Part shown: positions 1 to 8,111 of the stretch, piece after piece | Numbering within the stretch: position 1 is the first letter of the stretch | How the letters are laid out: the number at the start of each line of letters is the position of its first letter | Origin: LZORAL124-50-18 sp051208045 | Lineage (GTDB): Bacteria; Pseudomonadota; Gammaproteobacteria; Pseudomonadales; Oleiphilaceae | Reading direction: 5' to 3' | Assembly: GCA_051208045.1 (NCBI GenBank) | Contig: JBPJFY010000025.1 | Span: 1-31,329, forward strand | Length of the DNA stretch: 31,329 bases | Program-made: the position numbers and the translations under genes | Notes under the pieces: generated by a model | The model's input: only the letters and a program-made list of their open reading frames with translations | Told to the model about the DNA's origin: nothing | Database searches by the model: none

Positions 1-37
1 AATCAGTGTTTCGGTTGGCGGTGATAAAACGACTCAT
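1..37 (-). CDS. Partial transposase, N-terminus only (IS1182-like)
   Basis: Twelve codons are visible (MSRFITANRNTD) before the frame leaves the window. The pattern, M-S-R-F-I followed by a basic residue and N-T-D, is like the start of IS1182-family transposases as I remember them. The gene would be read away from the window, with its start about 70 bp inside the IS end repeat. With so few residues this cannot be proven. The matching IS end at the opposite edge of the window is the main support. Confidence 0.35.
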   Translation of the reverse strand, partial: MSRFITANRNTD

Positions 38-108
38 GGAAATTCTGGCTCTCGATGTAAGAGTAATAGAGTGGCGTTATTATCTCACGCTTTGATGTTC
101 GGAGTTAA

Positions 109-128
109 AAGTCCGACAGGCTCCTAGG
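109..128 (+). repeat. 20-bp inverted repeat, left copy
   Basis: AAGTCCGACAGGCTCCTAGG is identical to the reverse complement of 31202-31221; the match ends exactly at both sides. It lies 108 bases from the left edge, and its partner lies 108 bases from the right edge. It is interpreted as the terminal repeat of an insertion sequence present at both edges. Confidence 0.85.
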
Positions 129-135
129 ATCTTAT

Positions 136-324
136 ATGCCTCATAGCATAGTCGTACGCCCCGTGCGCATACCATTTGAGAATCTCAAATACGTTGGTAA
201 AAAAACATATGGTTTAGGTACTAGATCGGTATTTAAGGTTTTGTTGTGTGAATATGAGTATTGTGAAATTGCCTTACCAGGAGAGGTGTCAACAGAGATT
301 GAGTTTTTGCAAAAGGGGCAGTAA
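136..324 (+). CDS. Small hypothetical protein (62 aa)
   Basis: I do not recognise this frame. It encodes 62 residues with no clear signal peptide, membrane span or motif. An AGGA six bases before the ATG could serve as a ribosome binding site, and it lies inside the IS end repeat. Base composition is low in GC, unlike rtcB and the other genes to the right. Its position directly beside an IS end suggests it may be the remnant of a gene cut by the insertion, or a chance frame. The following 212 bases to the end of rtcB hold no gene or RNA that I can recognise. Confidence 0.25.
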   Translation: MPHSIVVRPVRIPFENLKYVGKKTYGLGTRSVFKVLLCEYEYCEIALPGEVSTEIEFLQKGQ

Positions 325-536
325 TTTTCGCGTTATGAGCAAGCCCCCTGTATAGGCTACTCGCTTTTCTGTTTACCATTACAGAATAGACCTCATAGTA
401 AATTGTGACTATGTCTGTATTGGCCCTTTTGACGACAACCTATTGATTTAAATTGTTAATTATAGTTGCAGATTATCTGGGCTCAAACTGGCCGATGATT
501 GCAGGTTTCGAGCAGTATGACTGCAAGCCGATACAA

Positions 537-1757
537 CTATCCTTTCACACACACCACTTGCTTCAGGGTGTGCACAATTTCAACCAGATCACGCTGCGCT
601 GCCATGACGGCATCAATATCTTTGTAGGCAGCCGGCGTTTCATCGACCACTCCCGCATCCTTTCGACATTCTACACCTTGTGTGGCGGCCTCATGCTCTG
701 CCAGGGTTACCCGTTTTTTTGCCTCGGTACGAGACATCACGCGCCCGGCACCGTGGCTGCAGGTACAAAAGCTTTCCGCATTCCCCAGGCCACGAACGAT
801 AAACGATCGCGCCCCCATGCTTCCCGGAATAATCCCCAGCTCTCCTGCTCGGGCAGAAACCGCACCCTTGCGCGTGAGGAGCACCTCTGCTCCGAAGTGC
901 TGTTCCCGAGCAACATAATTATGGTGGCAGTTCACAGCCTGCAGTTCACCCAGGACGGGCCGATTCATTACTGTCGCCACCGCCGTTAACGTACTCTGCA
1001 TCATAAGCTCGCGGTTGATACGCGCATACTCCTGAGCCCAGCTCACCGCCTCCACGTAGTGCTCGAACTGCTCGGAGCCTTCGACCAGATACGCCAGATC
1101 TTTATCCGGCAGCTGAATGAACATTCGTTGCATGTCTTTCTTGGCCATTTCGATAAAGTGCGTACCAATACGATTGCCCACTCCCCGGGAACCGGAATGC
1201 AGCATGATCCACACCGCCTGCTGCTCATCCAGGCACACTTCAATAAAATGGTTCCCGGTGCCCAGCGTCCCCAAATGATGGACATTGTTTGTGTTCTTCA
1301 ATACCGGATGTTTCTCCGACAATCGCGAAAAACGTTCAGCTAAATGCCCCTTCCACGCATTCACCACGGGCTTGGGTAGATCATGCCACGCCCCCACATC
1401 GCGTTTTCCGCGCGACAGGCTGCGGCCATGGGGCACCGCCTGCTCAATAGCAGACCGCATGCGTGCCAGCGAGTCCGGCAGATCACTCGCCACCATGTCC
1501 GTTTTCACAGCCATCATGCCACAGCCGATATCTACGCCAACAGCCGCAGGTATCACGGCTCCCACGGTGGGAATCACCGAGCCAATGGTGGCTCCCTTCC
1601 CCAGGTGCACATCCGGCATCGCCGCCACCCACTTGTGAATAAAGGGCAGCGAGGCAATGTTGCGCAGTTGCTGTTTCGCCTTTGCATCGAAAGGAACACC
1701 CACAGTCCAGCTTTTGATCGGCACGCCGTGATCGACGGTAGTGACTTCGTAGTTCAT
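537..1757 (-). CDS. rtcB: RNA-splicing ligase RtcB
   Basis: RtcB is a GTP- and Mn2+-dependent ligase that joins RNA ends bearing 2',3'-cyclic phosphate (or 3'-phosphate) to 5'-OH ends, and so acts in RNA repair. The 406 residues match the usual bacterial length of about 408. Visible motifs are VGVDIGCGM (D76, C79; metal binding), GTGNHF (H170), MLHSGSRG (H187), NCHHN (276-280) and CSHGAGR, whose His335 corresponds to the histidine that takes GMP. The start is supported by GAGAAGG just upstream. It lies 18 bp after the stop of the membrane-anchored protein gene on the same strand, so the two are probably co-transcribed. No rtcA or RtcR regulator gene is adjacent, unlike the classical rtcBA operon. 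The intact active site suggests a working enzyme. Confidence 0.96.
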   Translation of the reverse strand: MNYEVTTVDHGVPIKSWTVGVPFDAKAKQQLRNIASLPFIHKWVAAMPDVHLGKGATIGSVIPTVGAVIPAAVGVDIGCGMMAVKTDMVASDLPDSLARMRSAIEQAVPHGRSLSRGKRDVGAWHDLPKPVVNAWKGHLAERFSRLSEKHPVLKNTNNVHHLGTLGTGNHFIEVCLDEQQAVWIMLHSGSRGVGNRIGTHFIEMAKKDMQRMFIQLPDKDLAYLVEGSEQFEHYVEAVSWAQEYARINRELMMQSTLTAVATVMNRPVLGELQAVNCHHNYVAREQHFGAEVLLTRKGAVSARAGELGIIPGSMGARSFIVRGLGNAESFCTCSHGAGRVMSRTEAKKRVTLAEHEAATQGVECRKDAGVVDETPAAYKDIDAVMAAQRDLVEIVHTLKQVVCVKG

Positions 1758-1775
1758 GCTTGCCTTCTCTCGGTT

Positions 1776-2696
1776 TCAGTCATAGTCACCGTTTCCCACC
1801 GGCGCTTCCGAAAGCTGCTCGATCACACGTTCCACGCGCTGCTTTTCAGGCGTCGCGAGACCGAGGTAATCCGCATAAAGCAAGCTTTTCAGCGACTGCG
1901 CCAATGCGGATCGTGTGGATTCCTGCTGTGAAAATCCCGTGAGTTCCACCCATTGATAGAGCTCTTCCCTGACCGCAGCAGACGGATTGAGGATCAATTC
2001 ATCGAACTGGGCCGCGGTGACATTCCCATGCTGTGTGAGATACCAGATCCGGCGTGATACGGCTTGATCACGTAACGCGGCATCAGAATGACGGGAAACC
2101 TGTGCCAGATAGGCATCCACCTCCGGGCGAAAGGGCGCGTTTTCTGACGTGCCCATATCGGCAATCAGATCCAGGATACGCCTGGTATATTCCGTGGCCG
2201 TCTCACTTTGATCTCGGTGAATCAGGGCAACCACCAACGCGGGATCTTTGACATCGGCATCCAGCAATACATCATAGAGCGTGACGGATTGAAGACTGTC
2301 TGGCGCTTGAAAAAAATGAGTGACGATCCATCGCCGACCGTCCGCTGACTGGCTGAGCGTACGCACGATTTGATGCAACGCCTGCCGGTCTGCAACCTCG
2401 TTTTCCCGCGAATGGTAGTCCTTTAAAGCCTCACTCAACATGTTTTCCAGACTACGCGGGCTTTCCTGTTGGCGGAGGGAGGCACCCGCGGTCGCTGAGC
2501 CAGTATCCGGCGAATCAATCATTCTCTCCCTGGCGGCCTCCCCGGTCGGCGGCAGAGCATGCGAGGCTTGTTGGGGGTACGCCTCCAGGTTCATGGAGGA
2601 ATGAGGCGACCCCGCCCCCCACCAGAAGACGATGCCACCGAACAGGATCAAACCCGGCACCACACCAATCAGAAAAAACTTCACACCCTGTTTCAT
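1776..2696 (-). CDS. Hypothetical membrane-anchored protein (306 aa)
   Basis: No family is recognised. Residues about 5-27 form one hydrophobic segment with a basic start (MKQGVKFF then FLIGVVPGLILFGGIVFWW), so the protein is probably anchored in the inner membrane with its bulk in the periplasm. The rest, from about residue 70, is rich in Ala, Leu, Gln and Arg and looks wholly alpha-helical, perhaps HEAT-like or TPR-like, but I see no clear repeat. It sits between the lectin gene and rtcB on the same strand, 18 bp ahead of rtcB, which suggests one transcript. A functional link to RNA repair is not evident. Confidence 0.75.
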   Translation of the reverse strand: MKQGVKFFLIGVVPGLILFGGIVFWWGAGSPHSSMNLEAYPQQASHALPPTGEAARERMIDSPDTGSATAGASLRQQESPRSLENMLSEALKDYHSRENEVADRQALHQIVRTLSQSADGRRWIVTHFFQAPDSLQSVTLYDVLLDADVKDPALVVALIHRDQSETATEYTRRILDLIADMGTSENAPFRPEVDAYLAQVSRHSDAALRDQAVSRRIWYLTQHGNVTAAQFDELILNPSAAVREELYQWVELTGFSQQESTRSALAQSLKSLLYADYLGLATPEKQRVERVIEQLSEAPVGNGDYD

Positions 2697-2770
2697 TGTC
2701 CATTTCCAGCGCCCACCTCACTCTTTATCATGACATGTGCAGCGAAAATGAGCCATCAGAACCGCATGCG

Positions 2771-2802
2771 CCTGTACCACCAATACAACTCGGTGGTACA
2801 GG
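2771..2802 (-). terminator. 11-bp hairpin between lectin gene and next gene
   Basis: CCTGTACCACC (2771-2781) and GGTGGTACAGG (2792-2802) form a perfect 11-bp stem with a 10-base loop, just beyond the stop of the lectin gene. No run of T follows directly on the minus strand, so it is not a canonical intrinsic terminator. It may be a transcript-stabilising or attenuating hairpin separating the strongly expressed secreted lectin from the downstream genes. Confidence 0.45.
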
Positions 2803-2813
2803 GAGGGGCCAGG

Positions 2814-4031
2814 TTAGCGGGGCTTCACCGTCAGTGATACGAGTGCATCTTTACAACTGGAGGCACCACTGCCTTGGGTTTTTCGCGTTCCCGTTTCACC
2901 ATTGGCGGAAAGCGTACCGCCATAAAGGAAGCCCGCTTCGTCACTGTTGCTGACGTAACCAAAGGTCGACATGCCGGATGGCGCGCCAAACTTGTCTTTC
3001 GCGACCGCATCATCAAACGACTGAGACAACAGCAACAGATCGCCTTTTTGACCGTATACCGACGGGAACAGGCTGTCCTCATTTTTGTCACACCCCTTGT
3101 ACGCCCAATCACGCACCGGGCTGGTTGTGTTGGCACCGCGCAGCGCGGTGAGAATTGCCCAGCCAGGGTGGCCACTGCTGTCCCGGTTCAGATTAAAGGT
3201 ATAGGAGCCCGGTTCATTCGTTCCCACCGTTTTGTGAAAAACGACCTGCGCAAGATCACGTCCGTTGTACTTGTTTTTGAATCGCGTACAGAAGCCACCA
3301 CTCTTGCTGGAGCAATCCGCAATTGTCAGGCAGTCATAGCCGTTGTCTTCCTTATAACATTCTGCCACACGCTTCCAACCGCTGACTTCATAGGGCAACA
3401 CATCATCAGTTCGATGCAGCACCAACACCAGCAAGTCCCCGGTTTTACTGCTGGGACGGTTGATCTTAACGCCTTGCCCATTGCTGTCCCACACCTGCGT
3501 GGTGCCCAAATGCTTTATAGCCCCTGTCGTCCCGCCGCCGCTGTTATCACCACCACCGTTGTTATCGCCATCGCCGGGCGCGGAGCCATCACCGGTTTTC
3601 GTCTCCCACACCGTACCGCCAGAGCGATTTTCCAGCACCAGATTGCCATCTTCTCTCAGTACCAGCTGTGTAGCACCCTTACCGTTCGTTTTGCTTGACC
3701 ACACTGCGCTTCCGGAGCTTTTTCGCAGCACCAGATTGCCATCGCCCTGCATCTTCAACCGAACACCGCCTCTCCCGTGCGTGCCCGACGACCACAGAGA
3801 CTGTCGTGTACGCCAGTCGCGCAACACCAGATTTCCGTCTCCCTGAAGATAAAAGCGAAAATGACCGTTGGCGGACGACAGATACTGGTTGGTGGTCAGT
3901 GCCTGATTCACTTCGAGCGAACTGGCCGCGTGAGCCGCCAGGCCCAGCCCCAGGAGCAAGCAACTCAGCGCCACCTGCCAGAATCGAATCAACGCGTGTC
4001 CGCGCAGGAAGGAAGTCGGGTTTTTCACCAT
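2814..4031 (-). CDS. Secreted bulb-type (mannose-binding) lectin domain protein
   Basis: The 405-residue protein begins with a Sec signal peptide (charged start, then ALSCLLLGLGLAAHA, cleavage near residue 35). Residues about 36-145 hold three copies of the bulb-lectin repeat: LQGDGNLVLR, MQGDGNLVLR and LREDGNLVLE. The family consensus is QxDxNxVxY; here Tyr is replaced and the third copy lacks the Gln, so sugar binding may be altered. A linker rich in Gly, Asp and Asn (about 148-168) leads to a C-terminal domain of some 230 residues with several cysteines that could form disulfides; I do not recognise it. The start at 4031 is preferred over an in-frame ATG at 4088 because AGAGG precedes it and the signal peptide begins there. 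Likely role: binding surface or environmental polysaccharide. Confidence 0.85.
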   Translation of the reverse strand: MVKNPTSFLRGHALIRFWQVALSCLLLGLGLAAHAASSLEVNQALTTNQYLSSANGHFRFYLQGDGNLVLRDWRTRQSLWSSGTHGRGGVRLKMQGDGNLVLRKSSGSAVWSSKTNGKGATQLVLREDGNLVLENRSGGTVWETKTGDGSAPGDGDNNGGGDNSGGGTTGAIKHLGTTQVWDSNGQGVKINRPSSKTGDLLVLVLHRTDDVLPYEVSGWKRVAECYKEDNGYDCLTIADCSSKSGGFCTRFKNKYNGRDLAQVVFHKTVGTNEPGSYTFNLNRDSSGHPGWAILTALRGANTTSPVRDWAYKGCDKNEDSLFPSVYGQKGDLLLLSQSFDDAVAKDKFGAPSGMSTFGYVSNSDEAGFLYGGTLSANGETGTRKTQGSGASSCKDALVSLTVKPR

Positions 4032-4248
4032 GATTATGTGCCTCTGATTATTGTTGGAATCACCCCATCGGGTGTTGTGGCGGAGCATAGGGTAAAACAG
4101 ATCGCCTGTGCTTGAACTAATTGCGCATCTGCGTCAGGGTGTGATTGTTCGCACACTAATGACGTGCGTTGCCAATGCAGTTTTCCCCCCATTTCAATCA
4201 GTGATAGAATCCGACCTCGAATTCGTAGCAACACATCACCCAATTGAA

Positions 4249-5328
4249 ATGAAAACACCCTCCCGCCTGGCAAATCTGGATGCGCTGCGTGGCCTGGCGG
4301 CGCTACTCGTTGTCTGGCAACACACCTCAGAACTGTTTGTCACTATGCCTCATCTGTCACACGCCTCTCATTGGCTGGCGGACATCGCCTGGGGAGTGGA
4401 TTTCGGCCGTATCGGGGTGGTGTGTTTTTTCCTGATCAGCGGTTTCGTCATACCGTTCAGCCTCAAACCTGCCCATCCGGAACCACTCCGCACCTTTGTG
4501 CGTCGCCGGTTTTACCGTTTATACCCGGCCTACTGGGTATCGATTGTGCTGGCTGTGCTGCTGTCCGGCTGGGCCATGCAGGTACCCAACGATGCGGCTA
4601 CAGTGGCAAGCAATTTCACCATGCTCCAATCGTTTCTGGGTGAACCGCATGTGCTGGGGTTGTACTGGACACTTCAGGTGGAACTCGTGTTTTACCTGCT
4701 GTGCGCCGGCCTCTTTTACCTGGAAAGATTACACAGTACGCGCATGCTGTTCTCCATGGTCGTGGCGCTGTTTGGTGTCTTTGTGGCTCAACAGGTCATG
4801 AAGCTGTATTCCAACTGGCTGGATGAAACCAACAAAGAACTCCTCTACATGCCCTACTACCTGAGTATCATGTTTTTGGGCACGCTGTACCGCAAATGGT
4901 ATGACACGCCCTACCCGGGTGGCCAACTCAAGCTGGCAGTTTATGGCGCGACGGGCCTGTGCCTGGGCTTGCCCGTTTTGGCACTCATTCTTGCCTCGCT
5001 GGGGTTGGACATGGCTTCACACCCCCATCCGATCCGATTTGGCGCGGGGCATGCGCTGGCATTTGTGTTGTTTGCGCTCGGCATCACCTGGCGATTCTCC
5101 GTACCGCGAGCGGCGGTGTGGCTGGGCACGATCAGTTACTCGCTTTACCTGTTCCACCCCATCGCCATGAATCTGGTGTACTATGGATCAAGCACCACGA
5201 TTTGGCCTTGGGATAACCTGAGCCTCGGCAGCACGATGCTGATCGCGACCGGCCTCTCCATCGCCATGGCAGCCACGGTATATTACGTCGTTGAAAAACC
5301 GGCGATTCGGCGCAGTCACGCCAACTGA
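4249..5328 (+). CDS. Acyltransferase family 3 (OafA/YrhL-like) membrane protein
   Basis: This is a multi-pass inner-membrane O-acyltransferase that would transfer acetyl or acyl groups to a polysaccharide or other glycan. The hallmark start LANLDALRGLAALLVVWQH carries the Arg and the catalytic-type His. RIGVVCFFLISGFVI follows, then RRFYRLYPAYW; about ten hydrophobic segments are visible. The chosen start gives 359 residues, the usual length. An upstream in-frame ATG at 4108 would add 47 residues unlike the family and would lie in the promoter region shared with the lectin gene. The two genes are divergent. The substrate cannot be read from the sequence. The next gene follows after 34 bp. Confidence 0.9.
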   Translation: MKTPSRLANLDALRGLAALLVVWQHTSELFVTMPHLSHASHWLADIAWGVDFGRIGVVCFFLISGFVIPFSLKPAHPEPLRTFVRRRFYRLYPAYWVSIVLAVLLSGWAMQVPNDAATVASNFTMLQSFLGEPHVLGLYWTLQVELVFYLLCAGLFYLERLHSTRMLFSMVVALFGVFVAQQVMKLYSNWLDETNKELLYMPYYLSIMFLGTLYRKWYDTPYPGGQLKLAVYGATGLCLGLPVLALILASLGLDMASHPHPIRFGAGHALAFVLFALGITWRFSVPRAAVWLGTISYSLYLFHPIAMNLVYYGSSTTIWPWDNLSLGSTMLIATGLSIAMAATVYYVVEKPAIRRSHAN

Positions 5329-5362
5329 CGCCCGTCCAAACACGCACACGAAGGGAAGGGTT

Positions 5363-6304
5363 ATGCACAACACGCCCCCAAAGCACTGCGAGGTATGCCA
5401 GCGCACCATCGGCCCCATTCCAGGCATTGCCGGTAAAGCCGTCTGTAAGGATTTTGACTGCATTCGTCTGGTGCAACAGGCAGCCTCGTTGCCCCCCCTG
5501 CTCTATCAAAGCCTGTTTGCCACCCAATCCAAACGCATTCGCGACAAGCAACGACGTTCAGAAGAAATTGCCGCACAACAAGCCCGCATCACACAACAAA
5601 TTGAAGAAAAAGACGCCCACCTCTGGCAGCAGACACATCCGCCGGAAGGCACTTTTCTGGCCAGTGTCGGAACGGGTGATCGACCTCTGGTCGCGGTGAG
5701 CCAACAACGCCGTGACGCACTCACTCAGCACCTGGATACCTTGGTTGAAGAGGCCTTGGCCGATATCGACTATCAGGATGTGGGTGAGTGCCGGAACGCG
5801 ATTCGCCTGAAGCGCTCCGACACGCTCTATGCGCGCATACCCTTGATTGAGCAACAGGCGGATAACATCTGCGCGACCTGTCGCGGCTCTTGCTGTTTTG
5901 GGGGCAATGATACCGGTTTTCTCTCTGCCACCTTGTTCAAGGCCAGGATGTCTGCGCCCAACCGAAACGCCGCCATCGCACTCAAGGAAGACTACCTGGC
6001 ACGAGTACCCGAGCATTCCGTGACCGACAGTTGCATTTTTCACGGCGGTATGGGGTGCAATCTGCCAAAAACCATGCGCTCGGTCGTGTGCAATGGCTAT
6101 CTGTGCCCCCCCGTTGAACAGTATCAAACGGCCTGCGAGCAAGCGGAACGCGTCTTACCGGTTTTCGCCATATCCCATCGCTACATCCAGTTTCGACTGC
6201 TGGAAAGCCCCGAGGCAGACACGATTGTTCGTCATGCGGTCTTTCCGGAAATCCCGTACGATAAACACAGCTCGATTGACGCGGATCAGGAAGCCCCCGA
6301 ATAA
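5363..6304 (+). CDS. Cysteine-cluster protein, possibly metal-binding
   Basis: The 313-residue soluble protein has three cysteine groups. An N-terminal zinc-ribbon-like set is CEVC (9, 12) with C28 and C33. A central set is CATCRGSCC (170-178). A third set is C224, C232, C243 and C248. The central and third sets resemble the YkgJ-type iron/zinc-chelating cysteine cluster, but I cannot assign the family with certainty. Between them, residues about 45-90 form a charged, Gln-rich helical stretch. The start at 5363 has a strong ribosome site (AAGGGAAGGG). The gene follows the acyltransferase gene by 34 bp and precedes fbp, so it may share a transcript with the former. Function unknown; metal or Fe-S binding is inferred from the cysteines. 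Confidence 0.75.
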   Translation: MHNTPPKHCEVCQRTIGPIPGIAGKAVCKDFDCIRLVQQAASLPPLLYQSLFATQSKRIRDKQRRSEEIAAQQARITQQIEEKDAHLWQQTHPPEGTFLASVGTGDRPLVAVSQQRRDALTQHLDTLVEEALADIDYQDVGECRNAIRLKRSDTLYARIPLIEQQADNICATCRGSCCFGGNDTGFLSATLFKARMSAPNRNAAIALKEDYLARVPEHSVTDSCIFHGGMGCNLPKTMRSVVCNGYLCPPVEQYQTACEQAERVLPVFAISHRYIQFRLLESPEADTIVRHAVFPEIPYDKHSSIDADQEAPE

Positions 6305-6395
6305 AACCGGCGAACTGGCCAAAAACCGAGTACAATAGGCCCACTTGGGACACAGATCGATTTAACACATCACGAGAAATCACGCGAGAAACCAC

Positions 6396-7415
6396 ATGGA
6401 ACTGATTCAAACCCTCGGCGAGTTCATTATCGACCGTCAATCCGATTACCCTGGCTCGACCGGCGAACTTTCCGCCCTGTTTTCAGCCATCCGGCTGGCA
6501 GCAAAGATCGTCCACCGGGAAATCAATAAAGCAGGGTTGGTCGATATTGTGGGACTCGCTGGGGAAGAAAACACCCATGGAGAGCAGCAACAGAAGCTGG
6601 ATGTGTTTGCCAATGAAAAGTTCAAAACCGCCCTGTCGAATCGTGGCGTGGTGTGCGGCCTGGCATCGGAAGAAGAAGAACAGTTCGTGCACTTTGAGCA
6701 GGGCCTGAACCTGCAAGCCAAATATGTGGTTCTCATAGACCCACTGGATGGTTCGTCCAACATTGATGTGAATGTGTCGGTCGGTACCATTTTTTCCGTG
6801 TATAAACGCATTTCTCCGGCGGGACAACCCGTGACTGAAGCCGATTTTCTGCAGCCCGGCACGGAACAGGTGGCCGCTGGCTACGTGATTTACGGCTCAT
6901 CCACCATGCTGGTGTACACCACTGGAAACGGCGTCAATGGGTTCACTTACGACCCCTCACTGGGTGTGTTCTATTTATCCCATGAGAATATGCGCATTCC
7001 GGAAGATGGCGTGATCTATTCCATCAACGAAGGCAACTACGTGCATTTCCCGGAAGGTGTGAAAAAGTACATCAAGTACTGTCAGGTGGAAGACGATGCA
7101 ACCCAGCGCCCCTACACCTCCCGCTACATCGGTTCATTGGTTTCGGATTTCCACCGAAACCTGATCAAAGGTGGTATTTACCTTTATCCCACCTCCAGCC
7201 GTTACCCCAATGGCAAGCTGAGGTTGCTGTATGAGTGCAACCCAATGTCTTTCCTCGCCGAACAGGCGGGCGGCAAGGCATCCTATGGGCCAAATGGCCG
7301 GGTGATGGAAATGGAACCCAAAGAACTCCATCAACGTTGCCCGTTCTTTGTCGGCTCCAAAAATATGGTGGAAAAGGTCGAAGCGTTTCTGGCGGACTAT
7401 CCGGAAGAATATTGA
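6396..7415 (+). CDS. fbp: Class 1 fructose-1,6-bisphosphatase
   Basis: FBPase removes the 1-phosphate of fructose 1,6-bisphosphate to give fructose 6-phosphate, the committed step of gluconeogenesis, in the cytosol with Mg2+. The 339 residues fit class 1. The metal and phosphate site LIDPLDGSSNID is at about 113-124 (D115, D118). Acidic residues SEEEE at 91-95 and the C-terminal LLYECNPM followed by AEQAGG are also typical. Upstream, a TACAAT at 6331-6336 could be a -10 element. The last five codons and the stop are followed by a near-copy of themselves (7420-7434). A bacterium living on C4-dicarboxylates, as the dct locus suggests, would depend on this enzyme for hexose synthesis. Confidence 0.97.
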   Translation: MELIQTLGEFIIDRQSDYPGSTGELSALFSAIRLAAKIVHREINKAGLVDIVGLAGEENTHGEQQQKLDVFANEKFKTALSNRGVVCGLASEEEEQFVHFEQGLNLQAKYVVLIDPLDGSSNIDVNVSVGTIFSVYKRISPAGQPVTEADFLQPGTEQVAAGYVIYGSSTMLVYTTGNGVNGFTYDPSLGVFYLSHENMRIPEDGVIYSINEGNYVHFPEGVKKYIKYCQVEDDATQRPYTSRYIGSLVSDFHRNLIKGGIYLYPTSSRYPNGKLRLLYECNPMSFLAEQAGGKASYGPNGRVMEMEPKELHQRCPFFVGSKNMVEKVEAFLADYPEEY

Positions 7416-7434
7416 ACAGCCGGAAGAGTATTGA
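7401..7434 (+). repeat. 15-bp tandem duplication of the fbp 3' end
   Basis: CCGGAAGAATATTGA (7401-7415), which encodes the last residues and stop of fbp, is repeated five bases later as CCGGAAGAGTATTGA (7420-7434) with one change. The protein end is not altered. The copy lies just before the stop of the convergent vapC gene and may mark the boundary where the toxin-antitoxin pair was inserted. Confidence 0.8.
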
Positions 7435-7450
7435 GCGGGCGGGCAGCGCA

Positions 7451-7819
7451 CTAGATCGCGTACGGTATACGAACGCCGGGCGCGCTCGCTGAAAAATCCT
7501 TCGTATTGCGGGTCACCAGGAGGCGCTCTGAACAGAGCGCCGTCGCCGCGATAATTGCGTCAGGCAACTTCACCCGGCGTTCTTTTCGCGTGCGCACCGC
7601 TTCCGTACGTATCGCTTCGTCAATATTCAGCACGTCAAAATGCTGCGAGAGCCATTGCTCCGTGTGCCGTTCATTCACAGGCGTAGTGCCCACCATCACT
7701 TCCATCCAAGTGATCACGCTAATTGCTTTATTTTGGTAGAGGTCGAATTCCTGTTTGGCTTCCGGGATGCCGTTCAGATAATCTATGAGAATACAGGTAT
7801 CAAACAGGGCTCTCACCAC
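7451..7819 (-). CDS. vapC: PIN-domain ribonuclease toxin, VapC family
   Basis: VapC toxins are Mg2+-dependent endoribonucleases that cut specific RNAs, often tRNA or rRNA, when freed from their antitoxin. The 122 residues carry the PIN acidic set: D7 (LFDTCILIDYL), E40 (WMEV), D87 (LPDAIIAATA), and N105 with D108 (TRNTKDF). All are in place, so the enzyme should be active. The gene overlaps the upstream antitoxin gene by 7 bp, the usual arrangement for coupled translation. It converges with fbp and stops 35 bp from the fbp stop, without a clear terminator. The target RNA cannot be predicted. Confidence 0.92.
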   Translation of the reverse strand: MVRALFDTCILIDYLNGIPEAKQEFDLYQNKAISVITWMEVMVGTTPVNERHTEQWLSQHFDVLNIDEAIRTEAVRTRKERRVKLPDAIIAATALCSERLLVTRNTKDFSASAPGVRIPYAI

Positions 7820-8031
7820 TCATCCCTCAATTGCTCCTGATATTCCAGCCCATCAACGCTGTTTTCGTCGCGCTTCCACAACCCAAAGGCATCTACCGCT
7901 TCATGAGACTGTTTTGCAATGTACTCCGTGATTGCCCGACGAATGATTTCCGAACGAGAGGTCTGGGCTTGATCACAAAGACGGCCAAGTTCTGCCAGCT
8001 GGGCGTCAGGGATGTCGACTAACGTACGCAT
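7813..8031 (-). CDS. vapB: Ribbon-helix-helix antitoxin of the VapBC pair
   Basis: The 72-residue protein starts with a strand MRTLVDIPDAQL followed by two helices with TSRSEIIRRAITEYI, the CopG/Arc-type ribbon-helix-helix fold. It should dimerise and bind the palindromic operator just upstream. The C-terminal part (EAVDAFGLWKRDEN onward) is the likely toxin-binding tail that blocks the PIN active site. It is followed by vapC with a 7-bp overlap. Antitoxin and toxin together usually repress their own promoter. Confidence 0.9.
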   Translation of the reverse strand: MRTLVDIPDAQLAELGRLCDQAQTSRSEIIRRAITEYIAKQSHEAVDAFGLWKRDENSVDGLEYQEQLRDEW

Positions 8032-8043
8032 AAGTCACCTCAA

Positions 8044-8073
8044 TTGATATATGATACCGATATACTATATCAA
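8044..8073. promoter_or_regulatory. Palindromic operator of vapBC
   Basis: TTGATATA (8044-8051) and TATATCAA (8066-8073) form perfect 8-bp arms around 14 bases containing further GATAC/GTATATC half-matches. It starts 13 bases before the vapB start codon and is strongly AT-rich, so it should overlap the promoter. Its position and symmetry fit an autoregulatory site for the ribbon-helix-helix antitoxin. Confidence 0.6.
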
Positions 8074-8111
8074 ACATATCCGGATACCGGTAGAGACACC
8101 ACGACGACGAT

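Larger units (their letters stand above)
1..128 (-). mobile_element. Left window edge: 5' end of an IS1182-like insertion sequence
   Basis: The 20-bp sequence AAGTCCGACAGGCTCCTAGG at 109-128 recurs perfectly but inverted at 31202-31221, as expected for terminal repeats of one IS type. Reading leftwards from it there are about 70 non-coding bases and then an ATG at position 37 that opens a frame running out of the window. The encoded start resembles, from memory, the first residues of IS1182-family transposases. The repeat contains CCTAGG, so CTAG may belong to the target site rather than the element. Only one end is visible, so the family assignment is inference. Confidence 0.5.

Noticed and set aside
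11..24. 14-bp match TCGGTTGGCGGTGA at 11-24 and 28810-28823, suggesting a second toxin cassette at the left edge
   Set aside because: Outside these 14 bases the sequences diverge, and the left copy lies in the transposase-like frame read in a different phase; chance similarity.
453..1638. Several open frames on the plus strand opposite rtcB
   Set aside because: They are antisense to a fully conserved rtcB, show no ribosome sites or family patterns, and follow from its GC-rich codon use.
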